Shown here in pieces: positions 44,597 to 54,734 of a DNA stretch of 64,000 nucleotides. The DNA is from Mycobacterium shinjukuense (GTDB taxonomy: Bacteria; Actinomycetota; Actinomycetes; Mycobacteriales; Mycobacteriaceae): NCBI RefSeq assembly GCF_010730055.1, contig NZ_AP022575.1, positions 2,604,001 to 2,668,000 of the forward strand, read 5' to 3'. Position numbers and translations under genes: made by a program. The notes below the pieces were generated by a model. That model was not told the origin of the DNA and made no database searches. It saw only the letters and a program-made list of their open reading frames with translations. How positions within the stretch are numbered: the stretch's first letter is position 1; each line of letters opens with the position of its first letter.

Positions 44597-45229
44597 ATGG
44601 CCGGCGCGAGCCGGGTGGCCGTCATCGTGTGGTGCACGGCGGCCGTGATCTCGGCGTGCTCGCAGCACAGCACCGCGGTCAGGTACACCGCGCCCGTGTC
44701 GGGCGCCGACGCGTTGATCGTCAGCGTCGAAGACGTGCGTCGCATCGCCGACTATGCCGAGCTCACCCCGCACGCACACGCGGACTTGCGGCACCCGCCG
44801 CAGGGCGACTTGAACGCTCCGGGGCCCTGTCGGGCCGCCGGAACCAGCGACCTCACCTTCGCCGAAGGCTGGTCGGAGTTTCGCAGCGCGGGCTACAGCG
44901 GGGTAACCGACGATATCGATCCGGGCGGGATGGTCATGGTGGACTCGGTCAGCCAGGCCGTTGCGGTCTACCCGGACGCGCGGGCGGCGCGCAACGCACT
45001 CGATCAACTGGAGTCGTCGCTAACAGCGTGCATGGCGTTGCACGATCCCAACTACGACTTCACCCTCGACAAGACGGACGCCGCCACCCTCAGGATCACC
45101 GACCAGGGTTGGAGCCACCTGTATCGCGTGAAAAATGCGGTGTTGATGTCCGTTGGCGTGGTGGGCATTGAGCCGGCCGAGCGGATCGCGGGCACCGTGC
45201 TGCAGACCATCACCGATCGAATCAGCTGA
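44597..45229 (+). CDS. PknH-type sensor-domain lipoprotein
   Basis: 210 residues if started at ATG 44,597 with GAGGG upstream; earlier in-frame starts would add a basic 30-residue stretch. A signal sequence ends in the lipobox ISAC (Cys21). The remainder resembles the PknH extracellular sensor domain: two further cysteines (PGPCRAAG, SLTACMALH) that could form a disulfide, the AEGWSEFRSAGYSG pattern and a final AERIAGTVLQTITDRI helix. Secreted, membrane-anchored; ligand unknown. I do not recall a gene at this position in M. tuberculosis H37Rv. Confidence 0.8.
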   Translation: MAGASRVAVIVWCTAAVISACSQHSTAVRYTAPVSGADALIVSVEDVRRIADYAELTPHAHADLRHPPQGDLNAPGPCRAAGTSDLTFAEGWSEFRSAGYSGVTDDIDPGGMVMVDSVSQAVAVYPDARAARNALDQLESSLTACMALHDPNYDFTLDKTDAATLRITDQGWSHLYRVKNAVLMSVGVVGIEPAERIAGTVLQTITDRIS

Positions 45230-45240
45230 CCGTTTTGGCC

Positions 45241-46164
45241 TCAGCCGCGCGCCGCCCAGGATTCGATGATCACCCGGGCGATCGAGATCGAGCCCGGCAG
45301 CAGCAGATTCGCCGCTGACGCGCTGGTCCAGTCGCCGGCATCCAGCGCCGCCCGCACCTCGTCGCGGGTGAACCAGGCCGCCTCGGCGATCTCGCCGTCG
45401 TTCAACGAGAAGTCGTCCGCCGGGTCGCCCAGCGCATGAAACCCGACCATGAGCGAGCGCGGGAACGGCCACGGTTGGCTGCCCAGGTAACGCACATCGC
45501 GGACGGTCAGGCCGATTTCCTCGCGGATCTCGCGCACGACGCAGGCCTCGAAGGACTCGCCGGCCTCGACGAACCCGGCCAGCAACGAGAACATCCGCTG
45601 CGGCCACGCCGCCTGGCGGGCCAGCACCGCGCGATCACCGCCGTCGTGCACCAGGCAGATGACCGCCGGGTCGATGCGCGGGAACTCCTCGTGGCCGGTG
45701 ATCGGGTTGACCCGTGACCAGCCGCCCCTGGCAGGTTTGGTCAACGTGCCGTCGACCGCGCTGAATCGGCAGCTGTCATGCCAATTCAGCAACGCCATCG
45801 CCGATGACAACAGTTGGCTGCCGGTGTCATCGATGATCCGGCCGAGTCGACGGAGATCCGCCACTTCGGCCTGCGCATTGAGATCGTCGGGTGGTTCCAG
45901 CGACGCCCGGATCGCCCAGACGTGCCGGCCACCCGCCATCCGGCCCAGAAACACCGCCTCCGGCGGCGGCGTGTCGGCCAGCGCGGCGGCCGCGCCGAGC
46001 ACCAGTCGGCCATCGGCGACCAGCACCTGATTGCGGGCATCCACCCGCAGCAGCGCCGCGTCCGCCCATCCCGCGGCGGCGGCCGCGACGTCGGTCCGCA
46101 ACCGTTCGGCCCGATCGGCGCCCACGTGCGACAACGACGGAACGGTGCGCAGCTGGAAATCCAC
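45241..46164 (-). CDS. nudC: NADH pyrophosphatase (Nudix hydrolase)
   Basis: 307 residues from GTG. Perfect Nudix box at residues 197–219 (GFVEAGE, then REIREEIGL). The NudC-specific motif QPWPFPRS (230–237) is present. It hydrolyses NADH to NMNH and AMP; mycobacterial NudC is also linked to isoniazid-NAD adduct breakdown. The zinc ribbon seen in enteric NudC is degenerate here, with a single Cys132 in the region. Convergent with the sensor lipoprotein gene (11 bases). Confidence 0.94.
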   Translation of the reverse strand: MDFQLRTVPSLSHVGADRAERLRTDVAAAAAGWADAALLRVDARNQVLVADGRLVLGAAAALADTPPPEAVFLGRMAGGRHVWAIRASLEPPDDLNAQAEVADLRRLGRIIDDTGSQLLSSAMALLNWHDSCRFSAVDGTLTKPARGGWSRVNPITGHEEFPRIDPAVICLVHDGGDRAVLARQAAWPQRMFSLLAGFVEAGESFEACVVREIREEIGLTVRDVRYLGSQPWPFPRSLMVGFHALGDPADDFSLNDGEIAEAAWFTRDEVRAALDAGDWTSASAANLLLPGSISIARVIIESWAARG

Positions 46165-46172
46165 GCCAAGCC

Positions 46173-47249
46173 CTACCGCACGGGTCCCACCTGGCGGATG
46201 TAGAGCAGCCGGTCGTTGGCCTCCACGGCGTCCACCTCAGGCGCGCCGATGCGCAACAGTTGGCCGTCTCGCACCACACCGACCACGATGTCGCGCAGGT
46301 GCCGCGGCGATCCACCGACCTCGCTGGGCTCCACTTCACGCTCGGCGATGGCCAGCCCGGCATCCGGGGTCAGCAGATCCTCGATCATCTCCACGACGCT
46401 GGGGGTGGTGGTGGCCAGGCCGAGCAGCCGCCCGGCGGTCTCCGACGAGACGACCACCGAGTCCGCTCCCGATTGCCGCAGCAGGTGCTGGTTCTCCACC
46501 TCGCGGATGGACGCCACGATCTTGGCCTTGGGCGAAATTTCGCGCGCCGTCAAGGTCACCAACACCGCGGTGTCGTCACGGCTGGTGGCGACGATGATGG
46601 CGGCCGCGTGTTGCGCCCCGGCCAACCGCAGCACATCGGATTTGGTGGCGTCGCCGTGCACGGTGACCAGGCCGGCGGCCGCGGCGCGGTCCAGGGCCGC
46701 GCGATCGGTGTCGACCACGACGATCTCGCCGGGAACCACCTCGTCGCCGAGCATCGCGGCGACCGCCGTTTTTCCCTTGGTGCCGTAGCCGATGACCACG
46801 GTGTGGTTACGCACTTTGCTCCTCCAACGCTGGATCTTCAGTGCCTGGCGAGACGTCTCGGTGACGACCTCGAGGGTGGTTCCCACCAACAAGATCAAAA
46901 ACGCGATCCGCAGTGGCGTGATGACCAAGATGTTGACCGCACGCGCGGCCTCGGAGATGGGTGTGACGTCGCCGTAACCGGTCGTCGACAGGGTGACCGC
47001 CGCGTAGTACAGGCAATCCAGAAAGGTCAGCCGATCGCCCTGCGCGTCACGATAGCCGCCGCGATCGAAGTAGACGGTCAAGGCGGCCAGGAGCAAGGCC
47101 ACCACCGCGATCACCACGCGACGCGCAATGAGCCGAACCGGCCCGGCCCGCCCCTGCGGAATACGCAGCACGCCGACCAGCGCGTAACTGGGCTGGACGG
47201 TCAACCGTTCGTCGAGACGCCGCAGCCGCCGCCAGCTACCCTTCGCCAC
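46173..47249 (-). CDS. RCK-domain potassium channel (Rv3200c-like)
   Basis: 358 residues if begun at GTG 47,249 (VAKGSWRRLRRLDERLTVQ); the exact start is uncertain because no start codon matches the M. tuberculosis position. Two membrane helices flank the pore loop with the potassium filter TTGYGD (89–94). A cytoplasmic RCK domain follows, with GYGTKGKTAV (NAD-type fold) and a TrkA_C-type end. Resembles MthK/Kch channels. It lies 8 bases upstream of nudC, so the two may be co-transcribed. Confidence 0.92.
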   Translation of the reverse strand: MAKGSWRRLRRLDERLTVQPSYALVGVLRIPQGRAGPVRLIARRVVIAVVALLLAALTVYFDRGGYRDAQGDRLTFLDCLYYAAVTLSTTGYGDVTPISEAARAVNILVITPLRIAFLILLVGTTLEVVTETSRQALKIQRWRSKVRNHTVVIGYGTKGKTAVAAMLGDEVVPGEIVVVDTDRAALDRAAAAGLVTVHGDATKSDVLRLAGAQHAAAIIVATSRDDTAVLVTLTAREISPKAKIVASIREVENQHLLRQSGADSVVVSSETAGRLLGLATTTPSVVEMIEDLLTPDAGLAIAEREVEPSEVGGSPRHLRDIVVGVVRDGQLLRIGAPEVDAVEANDRLLYIRQVGPVR

Positions 47250-47311
47250 GGAAATCCGATGTCGGCCCGACCCCTGCGCACCACATCCGCACGAGTCAAA
47301 TGTAACCACGC

Positions 47312-50300
47312 TCAGACCTCGACCGGTCGGCCGGAGTCGGCCAGCAGTGCGGCCAGCTCGCTCGGGCCGGCCAGCGTGTCGGGGACGACGGTGATCCCGC
47401 TGCGGACGTAGTAGAAGGCGGTACGCACCGCGGCTTCCGGGCATCCGCGCAACGCGGCCCAGGCCAACCGATAGACGGCAAGCTGAACAGCGGCCTGTCG
47501 CATCTCCTCCGACCGATGCGGCCGCGCACCGGTCTTCCAGTCCACCACGGTGGCGCCGCCGTCGGCGTCGGCGAATACCGCGTCGATGCGGCCGCGCACC
47601 ACGGTGTCGCCGATCGGCATTTCGAAGGGCACCTCGATGGCGATCGGGGTGCGGGCCGCCCATGGGGACCGGGTGAACGCCTCCTGCAACCTGGCCAACT
47701 CCTCGGTGTCACCCAGGTCGGAGTCCGCCGCACCCGGAAGGTCGCCCACATCGAACAACAACTCGGCACCGTAGAACCGCTGAACCCAGCAGTGAAATGC
47801 GTTGCCCAGCAACGCATGCGGGTCCGGACGCGTGGGTAGGCGATACATCAGCCGATGCGCCGCGCCGGCGGGGTCGCGGGCCAGCTCCACCAGACCGCTG
47901 ACCGATAACTGGCTTGGCAACCGACGCGCGGGTGCTTGCCTCGCGCGCGCGCGCTCGGCCAACAGCGCGTCGACGTCGGCGGCCGCGGGAGCACCACCCG
48001 CTGGCGGGGGACCGAGGACATCGGCGGCCCACTGGTCGTTCTCGGGCAACTCCGTCGACATCGCCTCGGCCACCAGCGCCGCCCCCCGTTCGACGGCGCC
48101 GCGGCACGCGGCCAACGGGTCAGCGGGCCAAAGCTCCTCAATAACCGTGTCGCGCAACGGGTTTCGCTCACCTTCCGCCGGCGGCGGCGCCCAGTGTTCC
48201 ACCACCCCGCAGGGATCGCCGGCCCGAGCGGAACGGTCGATGACATCCTTGAGCTCGCACAGGAAATCCGACGGCCCGCGCGGCTTGATCCTGTTGGCAT
48301 CCCAGTGATGACCAGACAGCAGCAGGGTGTCCTCGGCGCGGGTGACCGCGACATACAACAGTCGGCGCTCCTCGTCGACGCGGCGCTGATCGAGCTGGCG
48401 ACGATGTTCGGCGATCTTGTCCGACAACTGCTTTCGATCGCCGACGGCCGAGGTGTCCAGTACCGGGACACCGAAGGTGCCCACCGCGGCGCGGTCGCCG
48501 CGCAGCAGCGGCGGCAGTTCGGCGGGGTCGGTGAGCCAGCAGCTCTTCGACACGCTCGAAGGGAACGTCCCCCCCGACAGGTGTGCCACCGCCACCACCT
48601 GCCACTCCAACCCCTTGGCCGCGTGCACGGTCAGCACCTGGACGCGGTCGCGCGCCACCACCGGCTGGGCCGGCGGCAACCCGTTTTCCACCACCGCGGC
48701 CGCGTCCAAGTAGGCCAGCAGACCGGCGACCGAGGCCTCGCCGGACGTGGTGCTCGCCCGCTCGGCGTAACCGGCGACGACGTCGGCAAACGCGTCGAGA
48801 TGCTCGGCGCCGGCCCCCGCCCCCGACGCCGCCACCGCGGCGCGGACCTCGCAGTCGAGGCCCAGCACGCGGCGCACCTCGGCGACCAGGTCTGGCAGTG
48901 CGCGACCGAGGTGGCCACGCAAGACGCTCAGTTCGCCGGCCAGCGCGCCGATCCGTTGGTATCCCACCACCGAGTACCGGTCGGCCGGGCCCGGGTCGCA
49001 GATGGCTTCCGCCAGACACGGGCTGTCGGCGTCTGCGCCGGCCGCCGTGGCGACCGACTCGGGGGTGGGCGACGCGGTGGGCGGTGCTCCCGCCACCAAC
49101 TCCAGGGCGCGCCGCCACAGCGCGGCCAGGTCCTTGCCGCCGAGCCGCCACCGCGGACCGGTCAGCACCCGCATCGTGGCCGCGCCGGCCGTCGGGTCGG
49201 CGACCAGCCGCAGCATGGCCACCAGGTCGGCCACCTCGGGGATGGACAGCAGCCCGGCCAATCCGATGACTTCGACCGGGATGCCGCGAGCGCGAAGGGC
49301 TTCGGCGAAGGGTGCGGCGTCGGAGTTGCGGCGCACCAGCACCGCGGCGGTGGGTGGGCTGACGCCGTCGGCCCGGGCGCGGCGGTAGCGCTCCTGCAGG
49401 TGATCGGCGATCCACCCCCGTTCGGCGTGCACATCGGCCAGCAGCGCGCACCGGACGGTCCCGGGCGGGGCGTCCGGGCGCGGCCGCAGCGCGCGCACCA
49501 CGACCGAGCGCCGGCGCGCCTCCGCCGAGATGGCGTTGGCCACGCGCAGCGCTCGCGGCGGGTTGCGCCAGCTGGTCCGCAGCTCGAGCACCTGCGCGGG
49601 GGTCCCGTCGGAGCGCGGAAAGTCGGTGGTGAACCGCGGCAGGTTGGTCGCCGAGGCGCCCCGCCAGCCGTAGATCGACTGGATCGGGTCGCCGACGGCC
49701 GTCAGCGCCAGCCGGTCGTCGACGCCGCCGCCGAACAGCGCCGACAACGCCACCCGTTGGGCGTGTCCGGTGTCCTGGTATTCGTCGAGCAGCACCACCC
49801 GGTAGCGGCTCCGCAGGTCCTGACCGACATGCGGGAAGGTTGCCGCCAACCGTGCGGCCGACGCCATCTGCAAGCCGAAGTCCATCACCTTCCCGGCGCG
49901 CATGCGTTCCCGCAACGCGTCCAGCAACGGCACCAGCTGGGCGCGCTCGGTCTGGGTGGCCAGCATCCGCAGCAGCCACTGGCTGGGGCCCCGGTCACGC
50001 TGGTAGCGGCCCGCCGGCAGGGTGTGCACCAGCCTTTCCAACTCGAGGTGGGTGTCGCGGAGTTGGCCGGTGTCCACCAGGTGCTCGGCGAGCTGACCCC
50101 ACAACCGCAGCACCATCGAGGTGACCGCCGCCGGGGTCTTGTCGGTGCGCAGCTCGCCGCCGTATCCGGTGACCACATCGAACGCCAGCTGCCACAGCTC
50201 GGTCTCGCCGAGCAACCGGGTGTCCGGTTCCACGGCGAGCAGCGGGCCGTACTCACGCAGCAACGAGCCGGCGAAGGCATGATAGGTGCTGACCACCGGG

Positions 50301-50638
50301 GAGCCCGCGGCGTCGCGGCCGGCAAGGCCGTGGGGGTACCGCCCGCCTGCGGGGGAGCCGATGCCGGCCAGTCGGGCCAGCCGGGACCCAACGCGCCGCA
50401 GCAGCTGGCCGGCGGCCTTGCGGGTGAACGTCAAACCCAGCACCTGGCCGGGTTCGGCGTAGCCGTTGGCGATCAGCCACACCACCCGCGCGGCCATCGT
50501 CTCCGTTTTGCCGGCTCCGGCTCCCGCGATGACCACCAGCGGGCCCGGAGGCGCGCCAATGACCGCGGCCTGCTCCTCGGTGGGCGGGAAAAGTCCTAGC
50601 GCACACGCCAATTCGGCGGGACTGTACCGGGCGGTCAT
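47312..50638 (-). CDS. adnB: AdnB subunit of the AdnAB helicase-nuclease
   Basis: 1,108 residues from ATG in an ATGA overlap with adnA. UvrD-type motor: Walker A AGAGAGKTET (Lys44), DEYQDTGHAQR, GDPIQSIYGWRGAS, VLTVHAAKGLEWQVVAV and TRAEDTLLLSG. The C-terminal RecB-like nuclease shows GRIDAVFADADGGATVVDWKTG. AdnAB resects double-strand breaks in mycobacteria; AdnB is the leading motor. A GC-rich repeat (50,332–50,357) is embedded in frame shortly after the helicase N-terminus. Confidence 0.95.
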   Translation of the reverse strand: MTARYSPAELACALGLFPPTEEQAAVIGAPPGPLVVIAGAGAGKTETMAARVVWLIANGYAEPGQVLGLTFTRKAAGQLLRRVGSRLARLAGIGSPAGGRYPHGLAGRDAAGSPVVSTYHAFAGSLLREYGPLLAVEPDTRLLGETELWQLAFDVVTGYGGELRTDKTPAAVTSMVLRLWGQLAEHLVDTGQLRDTHLELERLVHTLPAGRYQRDRGPSQWLLRMLATQTERAQLVPLLDALRERMRAGKVMDFGLQMASAARLAATFPHVGQDLRSRYRVVLLDEYQDTGHAQRVALSALFGGGVDDRLALTAVGDPIQSIYGWRGASATNLPRFTTDFPRSDGTPAQVLELRTSWRNPPRALRVANAISAEARRRSVVVRALRPRPDAPPGTVRCALLADVHAERGWIADHLQERYRRARADGVSPPTAAVLVRRNSDAAPFAEALRARGIPVEVIGLAGLLSIPEVADLVAMLRLVADPTAGAATMRVLTGPRWRLGGKDLAALWRRALELVAGAPPTASPTPESVATAAGADADSPCLAEAICDPGPADRYSVVGYQRIGALAGELSVLRGHLGRALPDLVAEVRRVLGLDCEVRAAVAASGAGAGAEHLDAFADVVAGYAERASTTSGEASVAGLLAYLDAAAVVENGLPPAQPVVARDRVQVLTVHAAKGLEWQVVAVAHLSGGTFPSSVSKSCWLTDPAELPPLLRGDRAAVGTFGVPVLDTSAVGDRKQLSDKIAEHRRQLDQRRVDEERRLLYVAVTRAEDTLLLSGHHWDANRIKPRGPSDFLCELKDVIDRSARAGDPCGVVEHWAPPPAEGERNPLRDTVIEELWPADPLAACRGAVERGAALVAEAMSTELPENDQWAADVLGPPPAGGAPAAADVDALLAERARARQAPARRLPSQLSVSGLVELARDPAGAAHRLMYRLPTRPDPHALLGNAFHCWVQRFYGAELLFDVGDLPGAADSDLGDTEELARLQEAFTRSPWAARTPIAIEVPFEMPIGDTVVRGRIDAVFADADGGATVVDWKTGARPHRSEEMRQAAVQLAVYRLAWAALRGCPEAAVRTAFYYVRSGITVVPDTLAGPSELAALLADSGRPVEV

Positions 50639-53600
50639 CGCGTTGACCCATGGGCCGGGCAGAACGGCCGCACCGGGCAGTGCGCACAGCCCTCGTTGCG
50701 GCGGGCGACGAACCGCGGCCCGGCCGTCGCGGCGGCCGCGTGTCGCACCAGATCGCGCCATTGGTCGCGGGCGGCCGGTGTGAGGGGATCCTGCTCGCGT
50801 TCGGTGACCCCGCCGGACCCGGCCTTGCCGAGGTAGACCAGCCGGGCACCGCCCGGCTCCATCCCGGCGGCCCCGGCCGGCGCCAAACCCTCGGCCACCG
50901 CCAGCTGGTACAGGGCCAGCTGCACGTGTTGTTGGGCATCGTCCTTGCTGACCGGTGTCTTGCCGGTCTTGATATCGACGATCACCAGCCGGCCGGCTCC
51001 GTCCCGTTCCAGCCGGTCGATTCGGCCGCGCAGCCTGACTTGGCCGCCGTCTTCGCGGGCCGTCCCGAGGATTCCGTCGACGTCGACCTCCACACCGACC
51101 TCGGTCAGCTGGCCGCGGGTCCGCGCGCGCCACTCGACAAACGCCTGGATCATGGCGCGATACCGGGCAAGCTCGTTGGCCGAGTACCACCGCGCGTCAA
51201 AGGGCAGGTGCCGCCACACCCGGTCCAGCTCGGCCAGCAGCTCGTACTCGGTCGTGGCCGGTCCGGCGATCAGCGCATGCAGCAGCGACCCCACGGCGGA
51301 CGACAGCTCGCGCGCGTTGCTCCCGCCGTGCCGTTCGGCCAGCCAGCGCAGCGGGCAGTCGGTCAGTGTCCGCAGGGTCGAGGGTGTCAATGTGACCGGA
51401 TCGCCGCGCCCGCGCAGCGGTTCGTCGGTGCTGACCGGCAGCAGACCGTGCCAACCGGCCGGATCGGCCCCCGGCACACCGGCCTTGGCCAACCGGGCCA
51501 ATTGGATTGCCGCGCAACGACGAGCCGCGTCGTCGACGGCGCCCTCGGGCGCGCACACCACCCCGCGCAACTGTCCCACCACCGCCGCGGCTGACAACAC
51601 CCGAGGCGCCGAGACCGGCTGCGCCCCAACACCGTCCACCCCGGCCACCCCGGCGAGCTCGACGAAGAACGGCGACGGCAAGAGCACCTGTCCCCCGGCC
51701 CCGTCGGTGTCGCTGTCGATGGCCGTGACCAGCAGCCGCCGACGGGCCCGGCCCAGGGCTGCCACCAGCAGCCGGCGCTCCTCGGCCAGCAGCGGCGCAC
51801 GCGCCGAGGCATCCTTGGTGATGCCGTCGAGCTCGTCGAGCAACCGCTGCGTGCCCAGCACGCCGCCGCGCGGAATCGTGTTGGGCCACAATCCGTCCTG
51901 CAACCCGGCGATGACCACGAAATCCCATTCGTGTCCCAGCGCGGCGTGTGCGCTGAGCACCTGAACCTGCTCCGTCGGCGCCACCGGCTCGGCGCGGACG
52001 GCCGGCAGCCGCAACGCCGCGACGTGCTCGACGAGTCCGCGCAGCGACGCACCGGGGGTGCGCGCCACGTACTGGTCGGTGATGTCGAACAACGCGGTGA
52101 CCGCCGCAAGATCCCGCTCGGCCGCCGCGCCGGCCGAGCCGCCGCGCTCAATGGCCTGCAGACAGCGACGTTGCAGACCCGACCGCTGCCACGCCGCCCA
52201 CAGGGTGTAGCGCGGATCTCCCCCGCAAGCCGGCGGTGCCCCCGGTCCCTGGCGATGGCAGCGAGCGGCCGCGGCCAGCACGGCACGCACCCGCCGCAGC
52301 GGGCGATCGTCCGTCCCCGACAGCGGTGCGTCCCCGGACAGGGCCGCCACCAGCAGATCGCCGAGACTCCCCGGGGCACGGTCGGGCCGGGCGCGCCGCA
52401 GGGTCCGGTGCAGCCGCCGCAGCGTGACCGGGTCCACCCGTCCGATGGGCCCGGTCACCAGCGCCAGCGCCTGCTCGCCGCGCAACCCGTCGGCGGTCGC
52501 CGCCAACACCGTCAACAACGCGCATGCCGCGGGCTCCTCCGCCAACGACCCACCTGCTGGGGGTATCGCCACCGGCACCCCGGCGGCGGCCAAGGCGCGC
52601 GGCAGCCGCGCGGCAGCCCGCGGCACCGACCTGACCAGCACCGCCATCTGCGACCAGGGCACCCCGTCGATGAGATGGGCGCGCCGCAGCGCGTCGGCGA
52701 TGAGCGCGGCCTCGGCATGCGCCGAGGCGGCCAGGCGCACCGCAACGGACCCCTCCTCGGTCCCGGTGGCCTCGATCCGCTTCCCCACGCTGCCGCCGGG
52801 CAACCGGCGCGCGATGCCGTTCACGGCGCGGGCCACCGCCGGTGCACACCGGTGGGACACCGTCAACCGCAGCGTCGGGCCGCTTCCGGGGTGGTCGGCC
52901 AGCAGCGCGGCGGGCTCGCCGCCCCGGAAGCCAAACACCGCCTGGTTGGGATCGCCGGCGACCAGGGCCAGCTCGGCACCCCCGGCCAGCACCCGGACCA
53001 GCCGAGCCGCCTGCGGGTCGAGTTGCTGGGCGTCGTCGATCAGCAGCACCCGGATCCGGGCCCGTTCGGCGGCCAGCAACTCCGGATCGGCGGCGAAGGC
53101 CTGCACCGCCGCGCCCACCAGTTCGGCGGCACCCAGCGCCGGCGCGGTCGCTTGCGGTGCGGCCGTCCCCACCGCCGCGCGGAGCAACATCACCTGCTCG
53201 TACTGGCGGGCGAATTGGCCGGCGGCGACCCATTCCGGGCGCCCGCATCGACGGCCCAGCCGCTGCAGCTGCAGCGGGTCCACGCCGCGTTCGGAGCAGC
53301 GCGCCAACAGGTTTCGCAGCTCGTTGGCGAACCCGGCGGTACCCAGCGCCGGACGCAGATGCGCCGGCCAGGCGGTGGCCGCGACCGGTCCGTCGTCAAG
53401 GTCACCGGCCAGCAGTTCCCGGATGATGGCGTCTTGTTCGGCGCTGGTGAGCAGCCGCGGGGGCGCGTCACCGGCGCGTTCGGCGGCCCTGCGCACGACC
53501 GTGTAGGCGTAGCTGTGCACGCTGCGTACCAATGGCTCGCCAACCGCGGCCGGACGGCGGCCAGCGGTGTGAGATCGCAGCAACGCCGTCGTCAACGCGC

Positions 53601-53796
53601 TGCGCGCGGCGACACCGATACGGCCAGAACCGGTGAGCAGCAGAACCGATCCCGGATCAGCACCGGCGGTGATGTGCGCGACCGCAGCCTCGACCAGCAG
53701 GCTGCTCTTGCCGGTCCCGGGACCGCCGACGATGCGCACCAGGCCGCGGGCCCCCGGCCCCAGCACGGCCCGCGTCTCGGCACTCCAGCTTGACAT
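50635..53796 (-). CDS. adnA: AdnA subunit of the AdnAB helicase-nuclease
   Basis: 1,053 residues from ATG at 53,796 (MSSWSAETRAVLGPG). UvrD-like domain with Walker A GGPGTGKSS (Lys30) and DDAQQLDPQ in place of the usual DExx box. The nuclease domain has GRIDRLERDGAGRLVIVDIKTGKTP. Four cysteines of the iron-sulfur nuclease module include CAHCPVRPFC at the C-terminus. It pairs with AdnB in end resection. A GC-rich repeat also lies in frame at 52,218–52,243. Confidence 0.95.
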   Translation of the reverse strand: MSSWSAETRAVLGPGARGLVRIVGGPGTGKSSLLVEAAVAHITAGADPGSVLLLTGSGRIGVAARSALTTALLRSHTAGRRPAAVGEPLVRSVHSYAYTVVRRAAERAGDAPPRLLTSAEQDAIIRELLAGDLDDGPVAATAWPAHLRPALGTAGFANELRNLLARCSERGVDPLQLQRLGRRCGRPEWVAAGQFARQYEQVMLLRAAVGTAAPQATAPALGAAELVGAAVQAFAADPELLAAERARIRVLLIDDAQQLDPQAARLVRVLAGGAELALVAGDPNQAVFGFRGGEPAALLADHPGSGPTLRLTVSHRCAPAVARAVNGIARRLPGGSVGKRIEATGTEEGSVAVRLAASAHAEAALIADALRRAHLIDGVPWSQMAVLVRSVPRAAARLPRALAAAGVPVAIPPAGGSLAEEPAACALLTVLAATADGLRGEQALALVTGPIGRVDPVTLRRLHRTLRRARPDRAPGSLGDLLVAALSGDAPLSGTDDRPLRRVRAVLAAAARCHRQGPGAPPACGGDPRYTLWAAWQRSGLQRRCLQAIERGGSAGAAAERDLAAVTALFDITDQYVARTPGASLRGLVEHVAALRLPAVRAEPVAPTEQVQVLSAHAALGHEWDFVVIAGLQDGLWPNTIPRGGVLGTQRLLDELDGITKDASARAPLLAEERRLLVAALGRARRRLLVTAIDSDTDGAGGQVLLPSPFFVELAGVAGVDGVGAQPVSAPRVLSAAAVVGQLRGVVCAPEGAVDDAARRCAAIQLARLAKAGVPGADPAGWHGLLPVSTDEPLRGRGDPVTLTPSTLRTLTDCPLRWLAERHGGSNARELSSAVGSLLHALIAGPATTEYELLAELDRVWRHLPFDARWYSANELARYRAMIQAFVEWRARTRGQLTEVGVEVDVDGILGTAREDGGQVRLRGRIDRLERDGAGRLVIVDIKTGKTPVSKDDAQQHVQLALYQLAVAEGLAPAGAAGMEPGGARLVYLGKAGSGGVTEREQDPLTPAARDQWRDLVRHAAAATAGPRFVARRNEGCAHCPVRPFCPAHGSTR

Positions 53797-53881
53797 GGCC
53801 GCATGCAATCACGATGGTCTGACAACCGGCGCCACGCGGCCCGCCGACGCGCCGGGCATGGGTCGATCCGCAGCGATGACC

Positions 53882-54199
53882 TCACCGGTGCCACCGGACC
53901 GGCCCCGCCCACAGGGGGGCGCCGACGTCCGCCGGGTGTTTGCGTGTCACGGTAATTCGCGTTGGCGGGTTGTTTTTCCGGTGCCGCACGGCGGCGCGGT
54001 CATAGGCTCTGCGGCGCTGTGCATCACGCAACAGTTGATAGGCCGCGATGATGTGGCGCAGCCGTTGATCGGCACCCGAGTCGCGTTCACCGGACCGCAA
54101 ATCCGGATGGTAATTACGCAGCTGGCGACGGTAAGCGTGGGCGATTTCGGCCTGGGTCGCCGATGGCGACACGCCCAGCGCCGCGTACGGATCGATCAT
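53882..54199 (-). CDS. Short J-domain protein
   Basis: 105 residues. The N-terminal J domain (residues 3–68) has the HPD motif at 31–33 (NYHPDLRSGE) and begins IDPYAALGVSPSATQAEIAHAYRR. No G/F region, zinc finger or client domain follows, only a basic tail. J domains stimulate DnaK ATPase. It lies 87 bases downstream of the Hsp18 gene on the same strand, so a small heat-shock operon is likely. Confidence 0.88.
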   Translation of the reverse strand: MIDPYAALGVSPSATQAEIAHAYRRQLRNYHPDLRSGERDSGADQRLRHIIAAYQLLRDAQRRRAYDRAAVRHRKNNPPTRITVTRKHPADVGAPLWAGPVRWHR

Positions 54200-54286
54200 C
54201 GCATCACACCGCCCCTTTCCTTGGCGATGTACTCGACGGCATCACCTCCTCGTCGACGTGGGGCCAGCGGTGGTGCGCGGCCGGCG

Positions 54287-54709
54287 CTACGCGGTGATCT
54301 GCGTGCGCTCCCCGTCGCGGCTGATCTCGATCCGGCGTGGCTTGGCTTTCTCGGCGATCGGGATGGTGAGGCGCAACACGCCGTCTTGGTAGCTCGCTGC
54401 GATCTTGTCGGTATCCAGATTCTCGCCGAGGAACAGCTGCCGACTGAAGACCCCGCGCGGGCGCTCGGCCGATACCATTTCGCGCCCCTGGTCAAGCTCT
54501 GGCCGTTCGGCGCGCACAGTCAGCACATTGCGCTCAACGTCGAGATCGAGCGAATCAGCCTGCACGCCGGGCAGGTCAAATTCCACGATGAACTGGTCGT
54601 TCTCTCGCCACGCATCCATCGGCATGACCGCCGGGCGTGCCGGGGTGCCGAGTACTTGCTGCGTCAAACGGTCGAGCTCGCGAAACGGATCTGAACGCAT
54701 CAACATCAT
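54287..54709 (-). CDS. Small heat-shock protein, Hsp20/18-kDa antigen type
   Basis: 140 residues; AGGAGG 6 bases before ATG 54,709. The alpha-crystallin domain (residues 30–125) has the conserved DGVLRLTIPIAEKAK ending. The N-terminus MLMRSDPFRELDRLTQQVLGT closely matches the M. leprae 18-kDa antigen as remembered. A holdase chaperone preventing aggregation. The promoter region is strikingly AT-rich compared with its surroundings. Confidence 0.93.
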   Translation of the reverse strand: MMLMRSDPFRELDRLTQQVLGTPARPAVMPMDAWRENDQFIVEFDLPGVQADSLDLDVERNVLTVRAERPELDQGREMVSAERPRGVFSRQLFLGENLDTDKIAASYQDGVLRLTIPIAEKAKPRRIEISRDGERTQITA

Positions 54710-54734
54710 GTTTCGCCTCCTGATTAGACCGATT

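Noticed and set aside
47936..50599. 887-codon plus-strand frame opposite adnB
   Set aside because: It results from high third-position GC on the minus strand. Composition is Arg/Gly/His/Gln-rich without motifs, whereas adnB shows all helicase and nuclease motifs.
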